Shown piece by piece: positions 47,932-59,306 of a DNA stretch of 64,000 nucleotides. Source of the stretch: Halichondria panicea (lineage: Eukaryota; Porifera; Demospongiae; Suberitida; Halichondriidae); the NCBI RefSeq assembly GCF_963675165.1, contig NC_087379.1, positions 1,554,201 through 1,618,200 of the forward strand. The letters are read 5' to 3'. Under the pieces are notes generated by a model. That model was not told the DNA's origin. It did not search any database and was given only the letters and a program-made list of their open reading frames with translations. The position numbers and the translations under genes are program-made. Within the stretch, counting starts at the first letter, position 1; every line of letters begins with the position of its first letter.

Positions 47932-48631
47932 TTAGTTCTCAATGTCCTCCACCTTCATGCTCTCGTACTTCTTGACCTTTGTACTGTCAGAGGACTGTGA
48001 GGGCGTGGCTGAGGGGGGTGGGAGCAGGCTGTGGGCAACAGTGGCAGCAGAGGGAGTCCTGCTCTCCGGCATATGCCACTGTGTGTGTGTGTGGGGGGGG
48101 GGGGGGTTAGTTGAGTATGCTATACAGTAAGAGGATGGGATATATATAGACGTATATATAGTAGAGATACTGTATTAATACGAGCAGCTTTCAAAGATAT
48201 TCGAAGCAGGAGAAATTGAGACTATTAACTTACCAGTATTGTTGTTGGTACTGCCGTTGGTATTGGTGGAGTAGATATTTTGGCTGGTGGTTGGCAAATG
48301 AACCACTTCGTCAAAATTGGTATCCAGTGTCTCCAACTTCTCATCCTTTAGTGCCTCCTCTGCGCTGGGATTGGCAAAGAACACGTCTGGAGTCTTGATA
48401 GATTTTGCTCTGACTTTGACATCCACACTCTCAGAGACTAGGACGTTTGTCTTCCTCTGACTAACTGGAGTAGAGGCCAGAGAGTTGAGCTCGTGGGATT
48501 CAAAGGATTGAGTGTCGACATCTCTTCCGTTTTCTGTCTGGGAGGAGATAGTAGTCAGTGACAGAGCCGGGGGAAGGTGGACGGTTGTTGGTTACGTATC
48601 GTTCCTCTGAATCATGTGAGGACACCTTGTT
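47932..48631 (-). pseudogene. Unrecognised tyrosine-motif gene, copy 2 (disrupted)
   Basis: Matches 23458-24166 exon by exon (48234-48631 and 47932-48078). Damage: an extra base in the DRN segment near 48533 shifts frame, and a 4-base insertion (CCGG) near the acceptor side of the last exon does the same. The first tyrosine motif reads YVTN rather than YVTI. A 15-codon insertion-like difference (VVHLPTTS) precedes QNIYSTN. Flanking non-coding DNA from about 47690 also matches 23160 onward, so a block of about 1 kb was duplicated. Confidence 0.7.
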
Positions 48632-48659
48632 CTGTGTAGGTGTGGGGAGGAGGGGACAG

Positions 48660-49280
48660 TTGAGATTAGTTGGTTGCTCTACTCACCAATCAAATAATTA
48701 TACTATAATAGACTTGAATAGTATACTGTTATCATGAAACTTCAAAGACATTCAATCACTCAAGATCATCAGTAGTAACTTAAGTACTGAATGCTCTAGT
48801 CTAAGCATACCAGCTGAAGAGAGTTGAGCTTGATTTTCTGATTTTCCCTCAGATCTTGACTTTGTGCAAGCTGTACGAGCCACACCTCCTTTTGCTGCAA
48901 AAAGGTCGTACCATGAACTTTTGGCTACTCGTACGTAGAACTTCACATGCACAAAGCAAGCAAGCTTTCTTTACATGCAGTAAAGAATAATTATAATACT
49001 TTAACTGCGTATATGGTCCTGTAAGACAGCTAATCTATTCCATGCATGCAAACAAGCTGAAGGATTCTTCTTATTGCTAAAATTTATATAAAGTATTACA
49101 GCACATGAGTGTTCAGCACTGAGGTTCCTTACTGTAATTAATTGTACACAAAATCCATATAAGGAAGGCGTAACGCTCTACGCTTTTACTGGTGTGTTGC
49201 AAAGATTCTGCAAACTCCAGTAATAGATCTACAGCTGGATTACCCGCTATTTAATATTGCATGCTTTTCTATTCCCACAG
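48660..49280 (+). promoter_or_regulatory. 5' flank of kinase-kelch 6
   Basis: Shares pieces with the flank of copy 3 (CCACACCTCCTTTTGCTGCAA). The G-rich box is degraded to AAAGGTCGTACCATG. The expected donor is altered: CTTTACATGCA/GTAAAG near 48979. The acceptor at 49280 (CCCACAG) is intact. The gene may use a different first exon. Confidence 0.4.
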
Positions 49281-49291
49281 TAACGAAGACA

Positions 49292-51994
49292 ATGGCTGTA
49301 AATCCACAAGCTTTCGAGCAGTTCACTCTGAGACAAATTCGCATCACTGAGAATGAGTTTGGACATGGTTCCTACGCTGTTGTCATGGAGCTAGAGTATC
49401 GAGGACTGAAATGTGCCGGCAAGAAGCTTTACCGAGTTCTCTACGAGACTGGAATCGGGCATGCAGCACGAATGTATCTGGAAGAGTGTCACCTGCTCAG
49501 TCAAACTAGGCACCCCAACATTGTCCAATTTCTGGGAGTCTGTTTTGAGGAAGGCTCTCAGTTCCCCATCCTAGTCATGGAGTTCCTCCCCACCAACTTG
49601 ACCAACTGTCTCGAGCGCTACGGTATTCTCCCCGATGAGATCAACTTCTCCATCCTCCATGACGTCTCACTGGGCCTGGTCTACCTCCATGGCCAAACAC
49701 CAGTCATTGTGCACAGAGACCTCTCAGCCAACAATGTCCTCTTGTCCACCAACATGACGGCCAAGATATCGGATCTGGGGGTGGCTCGAATATTGAACCT
49801 GACCCCCCTTCAAGTGAGTCAAATGACGGAGACCCCTGGCACCCCAGCGTATATGCCTCCCGAAGTAATGATTGCCGACCCCCACTACGACACCAGTGTG
49901 GATGTGTTCTCCTTTGGGATCATGATGATTCACACCTTCACAGCAGAGTGGCCACTACCAAAGATCGGCCAGACACGAATCGATCCTACCAATCCCAATG
50001 GTCTGATACCAGTGACTGAAGCTGAACGACGTAAACATTTTCTTCGAAAGATTCCCCCAGACCACCCTCTGATGGACCTCGTCATGCGCTGTCTCAGCAA
50101 CAACCCTCAGCGAAGGCCTAGAGCAGCGGAGATAGTGGGTCGGATGGTGGGTGTGGTAGTTAAACACCCTCCCTCTTTTGAAAACAGAGTGGAGATGCTC
50201 CAGCGAGTGAGTGCCCTACTGACAGAGAAGAGGGAGCTTGAGGAGGAGGTTGTGAGGAAGGACTTGGCAATCCTGGAGAAAGCAGGAGAGAACGAGGTAC
50301 TGGCGGAGGAGAAAAGACGACAAGAGGAAGAAAGTGAAAACACTGTCGAGCATATTCAGTTGGTGCACTCTGTGGAAGCTGATCAGTTTAAATTGGAGAT
50401 TGAAAATCTTAAAGGTCAACTTGAAGATAAAGAGACAATTGTTAACACAAAAGATGAATTTATTCTTTCCAAAGATGCTAGGATTACCGAGGTAGAAACT
50501 CGATGTAAGCAACTCACTGAAGAGGTGGAGCAACAAATTGCCAACGTCAACTACACTCACAACGAGCTTGCATCTAAAGCTACGAAAATAGCTCAACTGG
50601 AAACAGATGTCACCAATCTCACTGCACAAGTGGAACAAGAGCAAGAAGAAAAAAACTCTATTATCACCCACAAAGATTTTACTATTGCTGTCAAAGATTC
50701 AACAATTGCTCACAAAGATTCGACTATTGCTCACAAAGATTCGATGCTTGCCTGCAAGGACACTTCCCTTCAGAAGAAAGAAGCCACCATTCAGAGTTTG
50801 AACGACCAGCTCACCAAAACTACAGACTACCTGACCAGCAAACCACAGGTGAGCTCATCAACACTGTACCACTAAGTGCATGCACATATCTGTACCATCG
50901 TATCTCTTATTGTATCCTAATGTGCCTAATCTATCAATTGAACTTAAAGTTATTCTGAAATGATTTTTTGTGATGCCTCGGTAATTTGTCAAAGTTTTGT
51001 GTATTGTAATTATAATGGACTATTATGTTATACACAGTTTACAACACACAAGTTATTGACTCTCTGTATTCTCCAGTCCCTACAGGTTCAGTTGTCCTAC
51101 AGTCAGTGCTCTGAGGCTCCAGTGAAGATGAATGTTGGGCGAGCGGTAACCATCAATGGCAAGGTCTACTATGGTGGAGGAGCCTGTGGTGACAATGATG
51201 ACGAGTACTGTGTCCACTGTTACGATCCGCCACAAGACGTCTGGTCAACTCTGCCCAGACTTCCTGTGCGCTATTTTGGTCTAGGAGAGGTCAAAGGTGA
51301 ACTGGTAGTAGTTGCCGGTATGGATTTCTCTCTCTCTGTATCCAACGTTGTACATGTGTTCAACAAAGGAAGGAACTGGAAACGGACAATCTCATCCATG
51401 CCCATAGCAAGAAGTTGGCCAGCAGTCTTTAGTCTCCGAACACATCTGGTCGTAGCAGGAGGTCGGTTGGTCTCTGGAGGCTACACTGATAATGTTGAGA
51501 TCTACAACATCAGAACCTCCCAGTGGAGCGAGACAGACAGACTACCGTATGCTTGTTATGACCAAAGAGGGATTGTCTACAACAACACAGTGTACCTAAT
51601 GGGGGGACATGACGGCAAGAATCTAAACAAGGTGTATGCTGCTCAAGTCGACAAGCTCATCTCAACAGACCGACAGAATGATGGGAGTGCCAACAAAGCC
51701 GACTCTGTCTGGAATACAATATCCAACACACCGTCTGACCGGCCCTCCCCTGTAACGATATCCGACACCCTCTTTGCTGTTGGTGGACTGGATAGTAGAT
51801 ATAAAGCCACTCAAAGGATCTACGCCTACTCATCCTCGATGGACTCCTGGCTCTACGTTAGTGATCTACCATCTCCTATAGCACAAGCTGCCACTGTGTC
51901 ACTGTCTCCAACACAGTGCCTTATGATTGGGGGATTTAAGAATGGTAGACAATCTACTGTGTATAAAATTAGAACTGCAACAACTATTTCTTAA
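49292..51994 (+). CDS. Kinase-kelch gene copy 6
   Basis: Exons 49292-50848 (519 codons) and 51077-51994 (305 codons plus TAA); about 824 residues, the longest of the array. The intron is only 228 bases. Kinase motifs intact, with private changes RMYLEE, QVSQMTE and RRKHF. The coiled coil ends in a tandem run of 21-base units encoding TIAHKDS (about 50664-50755). Surface residues: VGR (blade 1), RYFG (2), RSW (3), YD (4), DR (5), Q (6). Blade 2 reads VVVAGMD instead of VAVGG, so one of the kelch glycines is lost. Blade 3 begins SSMPIARSWP instead of PPMPTARxSP. It is followed by CWF19L1 copy D on the opposite strand. Confidence 0.85.
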
Positions 51995-52334
51995 TTAAGT
52001 GTTTTGGTATAATTATATATATTTTCATGATAATCGTTTTCTTGAGTGAAACATGTTATATATACTGGCATGGTACTGATAGAGGTTACAGTAAGTAGAG
52101 GTATATAATAAATGTGTGCATGCAGCTGCCTCCCCCTATAGTCCTACATGTATATAGGCTATTGCAATAACACCCTCCAACTCATTCTAATACAACATTG
52201 GGACAGTCTTCAGTAAAATAATTGCCTATACTCATAATAATTATTATTATTGATCTGCGCTCTCTATAAAAGCAGTACTGGACATTAGGCCCCAAGCATA
52301 ATTATTATTAGACAACAAACACACAAAATGTCAA

Positions 52335-52921
52335 TCATACAAAAGTGAAAGTGAAAATGAAGAAATTAATCATCGTTATCAGTTGTGAAAGTTCGAAGTT
52401 CTTCCTCATTTCTAGAGCAGCTTTCGTCTCCTCATCCTTTTTTGCCAGACACGACTTCCAGTTGATCCGATTGGGCAGATTCAGAACGAGAGGATCAGCC
52501 AACACCTCCCTGCAGCTGATATTGCAACCAATAAAAGCATTCAACATGTCATTAATTGGTTTTTAATTACCTTCCAAATTGGAGAGAGAAACGTCCGTAC
52601 GTATTGTTCCAGGAACTAGAACAGTTTGTGTGTTCACTCGATAGGTATAATGACAGATTTGTGGAAGAGACATTTGCTGAGTATGCAATAGAGAGGTTAG
52701 AGGTGTGCATTGTCGGTGTGACGAGACTCACGGATATGTTCTTACCTACTCACTTGAGAGTGCTGTTTACCTCATGAGCTCAAAGTAGTAGAAACATACT
52801 ATAACCTATATTCAGTGATCTGGTTGTTTGTCTGCGTGAGTTGGTGAGAAAATGGTCTCGTGAACACATTTCCCCCATCATCAAACTCTGCCAGGAAGTA
52901 TGGGACACCAGTGTACGCAAG

Positions 52922-52954
<33 letters not shown>

Positions 52955-55900
52955 AGGGGGAGGGAATGTGGGTGTAGCAGATTCTGGCAAAGAGAAGTAT
53001 CGATCACTAAAAGGCTTAGCCTCGATTCCAAGCAGCATTAAAATACGGCTATTGCATGGGTGATAGTGCGTGTGCATGCGCTTCAAAATTACCCAGAATA
53101 TGGGTAGTCGTACTACGAATGTAAAATCTTAGTAATTAAATTATACCGTTTACTAAGACGTTTCTTTATCTCCATGACTGAGTTCTGTGAAGCTGTGGCT
53201 TATGTAATTGGTCTTGAACACTAATTTAAAGACAGAAGAGACTCTCATCTACTACGTCTAGGATGGTCCTATAGCTCTTCACAAGTAGCAGTTAAGAGGC
53301 ACCATACACTTCCCATAGCCTGTACAGATCCAAGGTAAGACATCTTAACCATACAACCATCATAGAGGTACAGTAGATGAGAGCCTCTTCTGACTTTAGA
53401 CTAGTGTGAAAGCCTTCTGAAACAACGCAATACTAAGATACAATGTGTGTGCAGGGAATGTACATAGATAGAAAATAGATGAGAGAAAAAAAGGAGATTC
53501 TGGTGAATAAATGCGCACTATCACCATGCAATAGGTACCAGGCCGTATTTTAATCGGCCTGGAATCGAGGCTATAAAAGGCTTAGAGAATGGTACGTAGA
53601 ACATGGTACAGCTATGATGTGTGTGTGTTACCTCTGAGGGTGGTGTTTCCCTGGGCACAGTTTCAAGCAACACCCCATACTCCGCCCATAATCTATGAAG
53701 GCTTGTCAGAGCATCAGATGGAATCTTGGTCACTGGAATAACCTACAGTGACCACCATTACCATCACACACTAACCATACACAACTATCAGTCAACACAT
53801 CTACCATACACACACTAACATGTACCGTATTTATACAATGTTTCCACATAATTATGTAAGTTTGCGAATGCTAATGGCTTCACAAAATAAGATTGCAAAG
53901 ACCTATACTGGTACTTGAATGACATCACGATTTTTGCTAGATGGTCTCTTTTAAAACCGTTGAAATTGATTACACAGAATTCAAGTTATGGCAGCTGAAA
54001 GAGTCCCTGAACCAGATTAAAAAGAGAAAACACATTCCTCTGTTTACCCTCAAAACATTGTAGCCTAATCTCAACACACCAACCATACAGTATCAATCAC
54101 ATCACATGATAATACGGCCTTGACGGTACTGACCTGTAGTAAGTTAAAGATGTTGTGATTCGTAGTTTCTCTCGAAGATGACACATGACTGATCTTTGCT
54201 GTTGAAGTACTTCCTCAGAGCACTCTTAAACTTTCCAAGCTCCTCCAAAACCTCCTACAGTAATAGAGCACAGGTCATACAGTGTACATGCATGATATAT
54301 GGTATAGTTATCTCTGCTTACAGAGTGGGCAGACCAACAGTGGCTGTACTAAAGAGGGTCTGCTAACACAGGTCCAAACACATGCCATAGAGACTTTGGG
54401 GCCCATTAACCTGGCTGTATTATAGAGGGTGGCCTGCTTACAGGCTGACCACTACAGACTGCTAAATAGTACACACAGAGCATGGAAACATACTCTCCAC
54501 AATACAAACAATGACTATACACACACAGCAGTGGTACACACAGCACATGAACTCACTGGTGGTGCGTCAGTGGAGGCTGCATAGTGACCGATGGGTAGGA
54601 CCAGCACATGCTCTGGTACCATCCCACCCTTGGATAAAGCCAGGTATGTCTATATAGGGTATACAATACAAACTGTTAGTGGTCTGCTATTTGTGAGCTA
54701 CATTGTAGTTTGTATGTGCAGTATTAGCAAGTACAACACACTCTATCTCACATGATCTCCGATGGAGACCACGAGATGTTTCTCCGCCTCCTTGCCCCCC
54801 AGACAGAACCAGCACGGCCCCCTGGGCTGGGGAGGGGATCGTCTCTTTTCAGGGGGTCCTCTGTCTTGTCGTCTCTTCTGTTTGCGATGAGCTGAATGAA
54901 GAGCCCTCTGGTCAAAGAAGAAGTTAGGCCCAGCCTCCTCTTGAGACTCCCTCTGCACAGTGTGTGGGAGTAGGTACACAATAAACTTTGACCTCTGCAA
55001 ACATAGTGGATTTGAACTACAACGCAATATGGTGATATCTAGAGATAGGACTCTCAGAGTGATACATAACGCAAGTTTTTGTTTGGACAATCTACATGTA
55101 TATTGGCCCTTCAACGATAGCTAGACATTATGGGATCATAGTTTTCCTTACCAAAGATTTGACTAGTTCAGTGTAGGGACAGTTGGTGGCAGTGGGTGGT
55201 GCTGAGTCAGCTCTTTCTCGTCCATGGAGCTCATGGGTGTGACAGAGAATGCATACAGGTACTGCAGGTATGAAGATGATGTCATCATTAATAACATGTA
55301 ATACTAATGGGACTAGAATGATTTCAACTCACTCTTTTCTTCTTGTCTGGATTTCCCACTTGAGCCAAAGCTAAGAACCGTGTCACATGATGTGGCTTGC
55401 CTTGGAGGATTTTGTGATTCCTGCATGAAATGAAGCACAATACAGTTAGCATCAAAAGTTGTGGAGGTATTACTGTGTAGGGATTTAAAGATGAGGACAT
55501 GTAACATGTACGTATAATTATAATGAACGGTCAAAACTTTAGTTCCGTTGGTAAATCATAATTCTGATTTTCTGAGAAAGATACATGCACCTTTCAGAAT
55601 GAATAAAAAATGTATACTTATTTTCAGCCTGATTTCCTGTTCTAAATTTGGGACTTGAACGAACTCAGAAAATCAACAGGAGCAGACTCTAGTACTCTAA
55701 TAATATAGGGATGGACGTACTGTACCTGTACGGTATTCTCTCATAGAAGGTTTGGTGTAGAGCTGCAAAATGGTAGCATGGCTTGAGACACATGGCCAGT
55801 TTACTCAGAGGCTTTGCCCCCACTGCACTCAGGTCCAGTCCGTCCTGCATGAGCATAAGGTATTATTAAGGTACTGGTCCATCCTACAATAACTGGGAGC

Positions 55901-56502
55901 TAGGTCTCACAGGAGCCACTGTGAACTTGTTCACTGCCCCGGGCCAATCAGAGGTGAGGAGAATGTCCACTCCACGGTAGCCCTCTCCACTGCACTGACC
56001 CTCCAGCCAGGACACATCAGAGTCAGTGAAATATGGTCGCTAGAGGGAGAAACAAAAACTAGTTCAACAACTTCTCCAGGTGATTGGGAAGAGAACTGAC
56101 CAATAGATTATCTCCATTGTCTTGATGCTGATAGGTCCTCCCCTGGTAGCTCCCACTGAGATAGGCCACCCTCAGACCACTGGACGTACTGTACACTCCA
56201 CGCTGACCTGTAATGGAGTGTGACTCATGTGTGTACTGATAGAGTGGTTAACAACATGCATACACTGTACCTAGACATGTGACATTGGGGCAAAGCTCTC
56301 CTCCATCACGTGACAAGTCTCCATAGAACTGGCCATGCTCAGTCCAACACGGGCCAAGGATGAACGTCGGTAGAGGCACTGTGCATGGGGATGTAATAAA
56401 TGTCAGAGGAAGGTGATTTGATATCGTTTAATTACCTGTTTCCACCCCCTCCCGATACTTGCTCCACTCCTCCTGGCAGTCAGAGCTAAAGAAAGATCCA
56501 CT
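52335..56502 (-). pseudogene. CWF19L1: CWF19L1-like gene, copy D (5'-truncated and frameshifted)
   Basis: The last exon is intact (52335-52509: REVLADPLVLNLPNRINWKS). The [18 protein letters not shown] exon lies about 52830-52920. [23 protein letters not shown] and [20 protein letters not shown] (about 54754-54960, with FFFDQ intact) are present, as are the CLKPRYHFAALHQTFYERI exon and GVYSASSGLRVAYLSGSY. The SDCQEEWSKYREGVET exon is cut at about 56502, and the CGDVEG exon is missing, replaced by sequence related to 7160-7610. One T is missing near 55199 (GGTGGTGCTGAG against GGTGGTTGCTGAG), which shifts frame. An intron holds the transposon 53017-53573. Confidence 0.75.
53017..53573. mobile_element. 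TAGCCTCG-family element in a CWF19L1 copy D intron
   Basis: About 65 bases at each end are imperfect inverted copies beginning TAGCCTCGATTCCA and including ATTAAAATACGG and ATTGCATGG.TGATAGTGCG. A second inverted pair lies inside (AGAAGAGACTCTCATCTACT). The 9 bp target TAAAAGGCT is perfect on both sides (53008-53016, 53574-53582). Copy C has the empty site CACTATAAAAGGCTTAGAG near 41594-41610. It is 557 bases long with no transposase. Confidence 0.9.
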
Positions 56503-57015
56503 AATTATATTAGGTATTGCATTCCTGGGTAAATTTTGCATGCCATAAACGAATAAATAAGCATAAAGCATAAACAATTCCCATTGGATGAACCGATTAT
56601 CCTTTGAAGTTCTGCTGAGCTGTTCAATTAGGACACACACAAAAAAAGGTTTAAAACAAGCTATACAGCATGTAGGACTATCTTGGTAGCCATAGAATAT
56701 TTTCGAAGAGGAAGCAGCATGCCATTTTGTACACAGGCAATTCACAAGTGGACACAAGCTCTACAATAGTCTACATGCTTGCTAAGCAGCTTAGTTGACC
56801 AGAGTGCAGCTTTTAAAGGCCACACATACTTCCATCGAGGCAGCAGCAAGGCATAAAATCGATGGTTAGTTTGTGCACAGCCATTGACCCACGCCCGGCC
56901 GAGCGCCCATCTCAACATGCAACAAGACATAGCCACTTCATTGGGGGCGGCGATAACATCAAGCTAATTAATTTTGGTGGGTTGGGCTCAGATGCAAACT
57001 AAAGTGATGGAACTG
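56503..57015. other. Rearranged spacer, partly copied from or to 7160-7610
   Basis: From about 56590 the sequence matches 7160-7560. It replaces the 5' end of CWF19L1 copy D, so a rearrangement between array units joined them. No gene seen. Confidence 0.5.
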
Positions 57016-57229
57016 TAGTCGAGCGCCGCCGCCCTCCTTGAAGGAGGTCGGGAATCAAGCCTATCCACAGTTTTGTTCTGGCCTGTTACGCAATAGTATC
57101 ATGAATATCATTTATTCTATGTGGGATTTGGAGCTGGTGGAATTGTTGGATTTCCAACAACAGAACAAAACTGGATAGGCTTGATTCCTGACCTCCTTCC
57201 CGGCAACGGTAGAGGGCGGCGCCCGACTA
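57016..57229. mobile_element. TAGTCGAGCG-family element (214 bp)
   Basis: Ends TAGTCGAGCGCCGCCGCCCT and, inverted, TAGTCGGGCGCCGCCCTCTA. A second inverted pair (AGGCTTGATTCC and CAGTTTTGTTCTG) follows. The 9 bp target ATGGAACTG is perfect (57007-57015, 57230-57238). The uninterrupted homologous spacer is near 7570-7580. Related element at 62579-62848. Confidence 0.9.
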
Positions 57230-57251
57230 ATGGAACTGTTCCAGGTTCCAG

Positions 57252-57695
57252 TAGTCTGGCCCCAGACCACTCCCTTGCACATGATCTGACATGTGCCAGG
57301 GAGAGGGTCTGGCATTTAATTTAGAGTCACTTTTCTTGGTTCAGATGTCAAAATTTGACATCTCCAATCAGATTCGCAAGAATGCAATTAAACTGTCACA
57401 TGATTCCACTTCACAGAGGAGGTTGATAGTACTTGACCTTTGTCATTTTTAAAACTATGCCAGTAGGCAATGGCTAACTTAAATTCCTGTATACATCAAC
57501 TAAAAATGTTATTTCAAGTACAGAGAATCTTTCAAATCTCACTAAATCTGTATAGGAGTAGAGATAATAGCCAGCCAGTTTTAGCATCGTAACCACGCCC
57601 ATTTCCGACACGCCCACTTTTGACTGTCTGAAAACCAAGAAAAGTGACTCTGTTTGCCAGACTCTCTCCCCGGGAGGAGTCTGGCCTCGAGACTA
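57252..57695. mobile_element. TAGTCTGGCC-family element (444 bp)
   Basis: Long imperfect inverted ends: TAGTCTGGCCCCAGAC against TAGTCTCGAGGCCAGAC, then GAGAGGGTCTGGCA and GAGTCACTTTTCTTGGTT on both sides. The 9 bp target AGGTTCCAG is perfect (57243-57251, 57696-57704). It sits 22 bases from the preceding element. Confidence 0.9.
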
Positions 57696-57733
57696 AGGTT
57701 CCAGATTGTGTGCGATTGACCTGGAAAGGGTTA

Positions 57734-58380
57734 CAGGGATTTGAGGAGTTCTTGCAACTGTAATGTCGAGAGCGGAAGTACCTGTCACGTGAACAGTTAC
57801 ATAATTATGGCTCATTTCAAACCAATTTTTCTCCAATAAAGCCTTTAGGCCTGTTTATTTTGGGGGAAATCGACCTATACAGGAGGCTTAGTCTCGAATA
57901 CCCGCCTCAACCTAAAAGCTTGAGGCGGGTATTCGAGACTACAGGGAGGCTTTGCTCTGCATATAATTATCTGCAAGCCTTTGCACCACAGCTAAAGCTA
58001 TTTGAGCCCAATCGTGAGCTTACTACTATTAGTCTGTCACACAAACTGTGTATCCAGCTGGAGCTAGCCTAAGAGAGATTTTACTGAGACTAGTGATACA
58101 CTTTCAACAGCTTACGGGCAGGCTGGGGCAAGTAGTAGCTCACAAAACTAATAGAATCTCAAGGATAGCTTCAGCTGACAACCTGCTGTGGTGCAAAGCC
58201 TTTACCAAAGGCTCTTAGCTTTCTGATGTAAGTCGATGTTTTCCCAGTTTAACAAAAATGAATAGGCTCTATTGGAGAAAAATTGGTTTGGAATGAGCCA
58301 AAATTCAATCTTGTTACCAAGGTTCACGTGACAGGTACTTCCGCTCTCGACATTACAGTTAAGAACACCTCAAATCCCTG
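57734..58380. mobile_element. TA-flanked inverted-repeat element (647 bp)
   Basis: CAGGGATTTGAGGAGTTCTT at the left has its near-complement at the right, with TA on both sides (57732-57733, 58381-58382). The inverted arms are over 100 bases and include GTCGAGAGCGGAAGTACCTG and AACCAATTTTTCTCCAATA. TA targets suggest a Tc1/mariner-type element. It contains the 53 bp element 57889-57941. Small open frames inside have no transposase features. Confidence 0.75.
57889..57941. mobile_element. 53 bp nested palindromic element
   Basis: TAGTCTCGAATACCCGCCTC faces its exact reverse complement across about 13 bases. The flanks CAGGAGGCT (57880-57888) and CAGGGAGGCT (57942-57951) look like a 9 bp target duplication with one inserted base. 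It is nested inside the TA-flanked element. Confidence 0.75.
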
Positions 58381-58382
58381 TA

Positions 58383-58952
58383 TGTGCCAAGACGGAATTC
58401 CGTCTTGGCCAATCAGATTGCAAAAGTCCAGTCAGGTGATGAACTTGGAGGCAGCAAAGAACTGCACTTTGCTCAACGCATTTGGATAATCATTACGATG
58501 CATTACGCATGGTAAACACTTCGTACGTACATAGAAGCTGCTGCGAAGCATAAGCAAGCCAAGCAGGGGTCCTTTGGCAAGATTCAAATAGAGAGAGATG
58601 CCTTCGCTTGAAGATTTGTACATTTATAATTATTAATTAACAATAAGCAAATACGTGTGGGCGTAAGATCACAAATTTAATTACATTCCATTGGTTTTGT
58701 GAGCAATCAACATTCCATTTTGAATTGACTTCATGACAAGAGTGCTCAGACAGTGTTCCAAAGGAACGGCGGCTGATTCATGAGACTAAGCTTGTGCACT
58801 AAGCTTAACCGTTATAAAAGCGAAAACTCGGCCTGGGATCGAGGCTAAGCTTGTGCATGCATGGCTTAGCGATTTCATTATGTGGTTTCACACATCCGTC
58901 CTCTAACCACTAACCACTTATCAATGCAAACAGTGCACAAGTATAGCTCATG
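58383..58952. other. Spacer with palindrome and partial promoter repeat
   Basis: 58386-58409 is a perfect 24-base palindrome centred on GAATTC. Bases about 58876-58930 repeat part of the flank found again at about 59032-59080 (TATGTGGTTTCACACATCCG). No gene supported. Confidence 0.5.
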
Positions 58953-59295
58953 TATCGTGGCGCTCTAAGTGGCTGATAAGTGTTTGTAGTAAGTTGTGAA
59001 ACCACACAGTTGCAAGGCTTAGCTATTATGTGGTTTCACACATCCGTCCTCTAACCACTAACCACTTAACAATGCAAACATGCAGCCACTTGACTGCTGC
59101 ACAAGTAGCTCAAGCAGTGTAATTTACCAGACGATGATATATCGGCTGGTCCACGAGAATACACTCTACTCTCTCTGTAAATTTACCTCTGATCAAGCTT
59201 TCTATATATACAGGTAAGATAAATTGCTTGAATACCATTTTAATTGGGCTTAGATATCCAGCTGGATTGCCTATTTAATATTACTATTCCCACAG
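58953..59295 (+). promoter_or_regulatory. 5' flank and first intron of kinase-kelch 7, same as copy 1
   Basis: Colinear without gaps to 62-404. The donor CAG/GTAAGAT is at 59213 and the acceptor CCCACAG at 59295. Because this flank and the adjoining kinase exon start match copy 1 so closely, the two ends of the array were copied recently. Confidence 0.55.
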
Positions 59296-59306
59296 TAACG
59301 AAGACA

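Noticed and set aside
57121-57324. 67-codon + strand frame with Gly/Pro-rich start
   Set aside because: Runs across two transposon ends (57016-57229 and 57252-57695).
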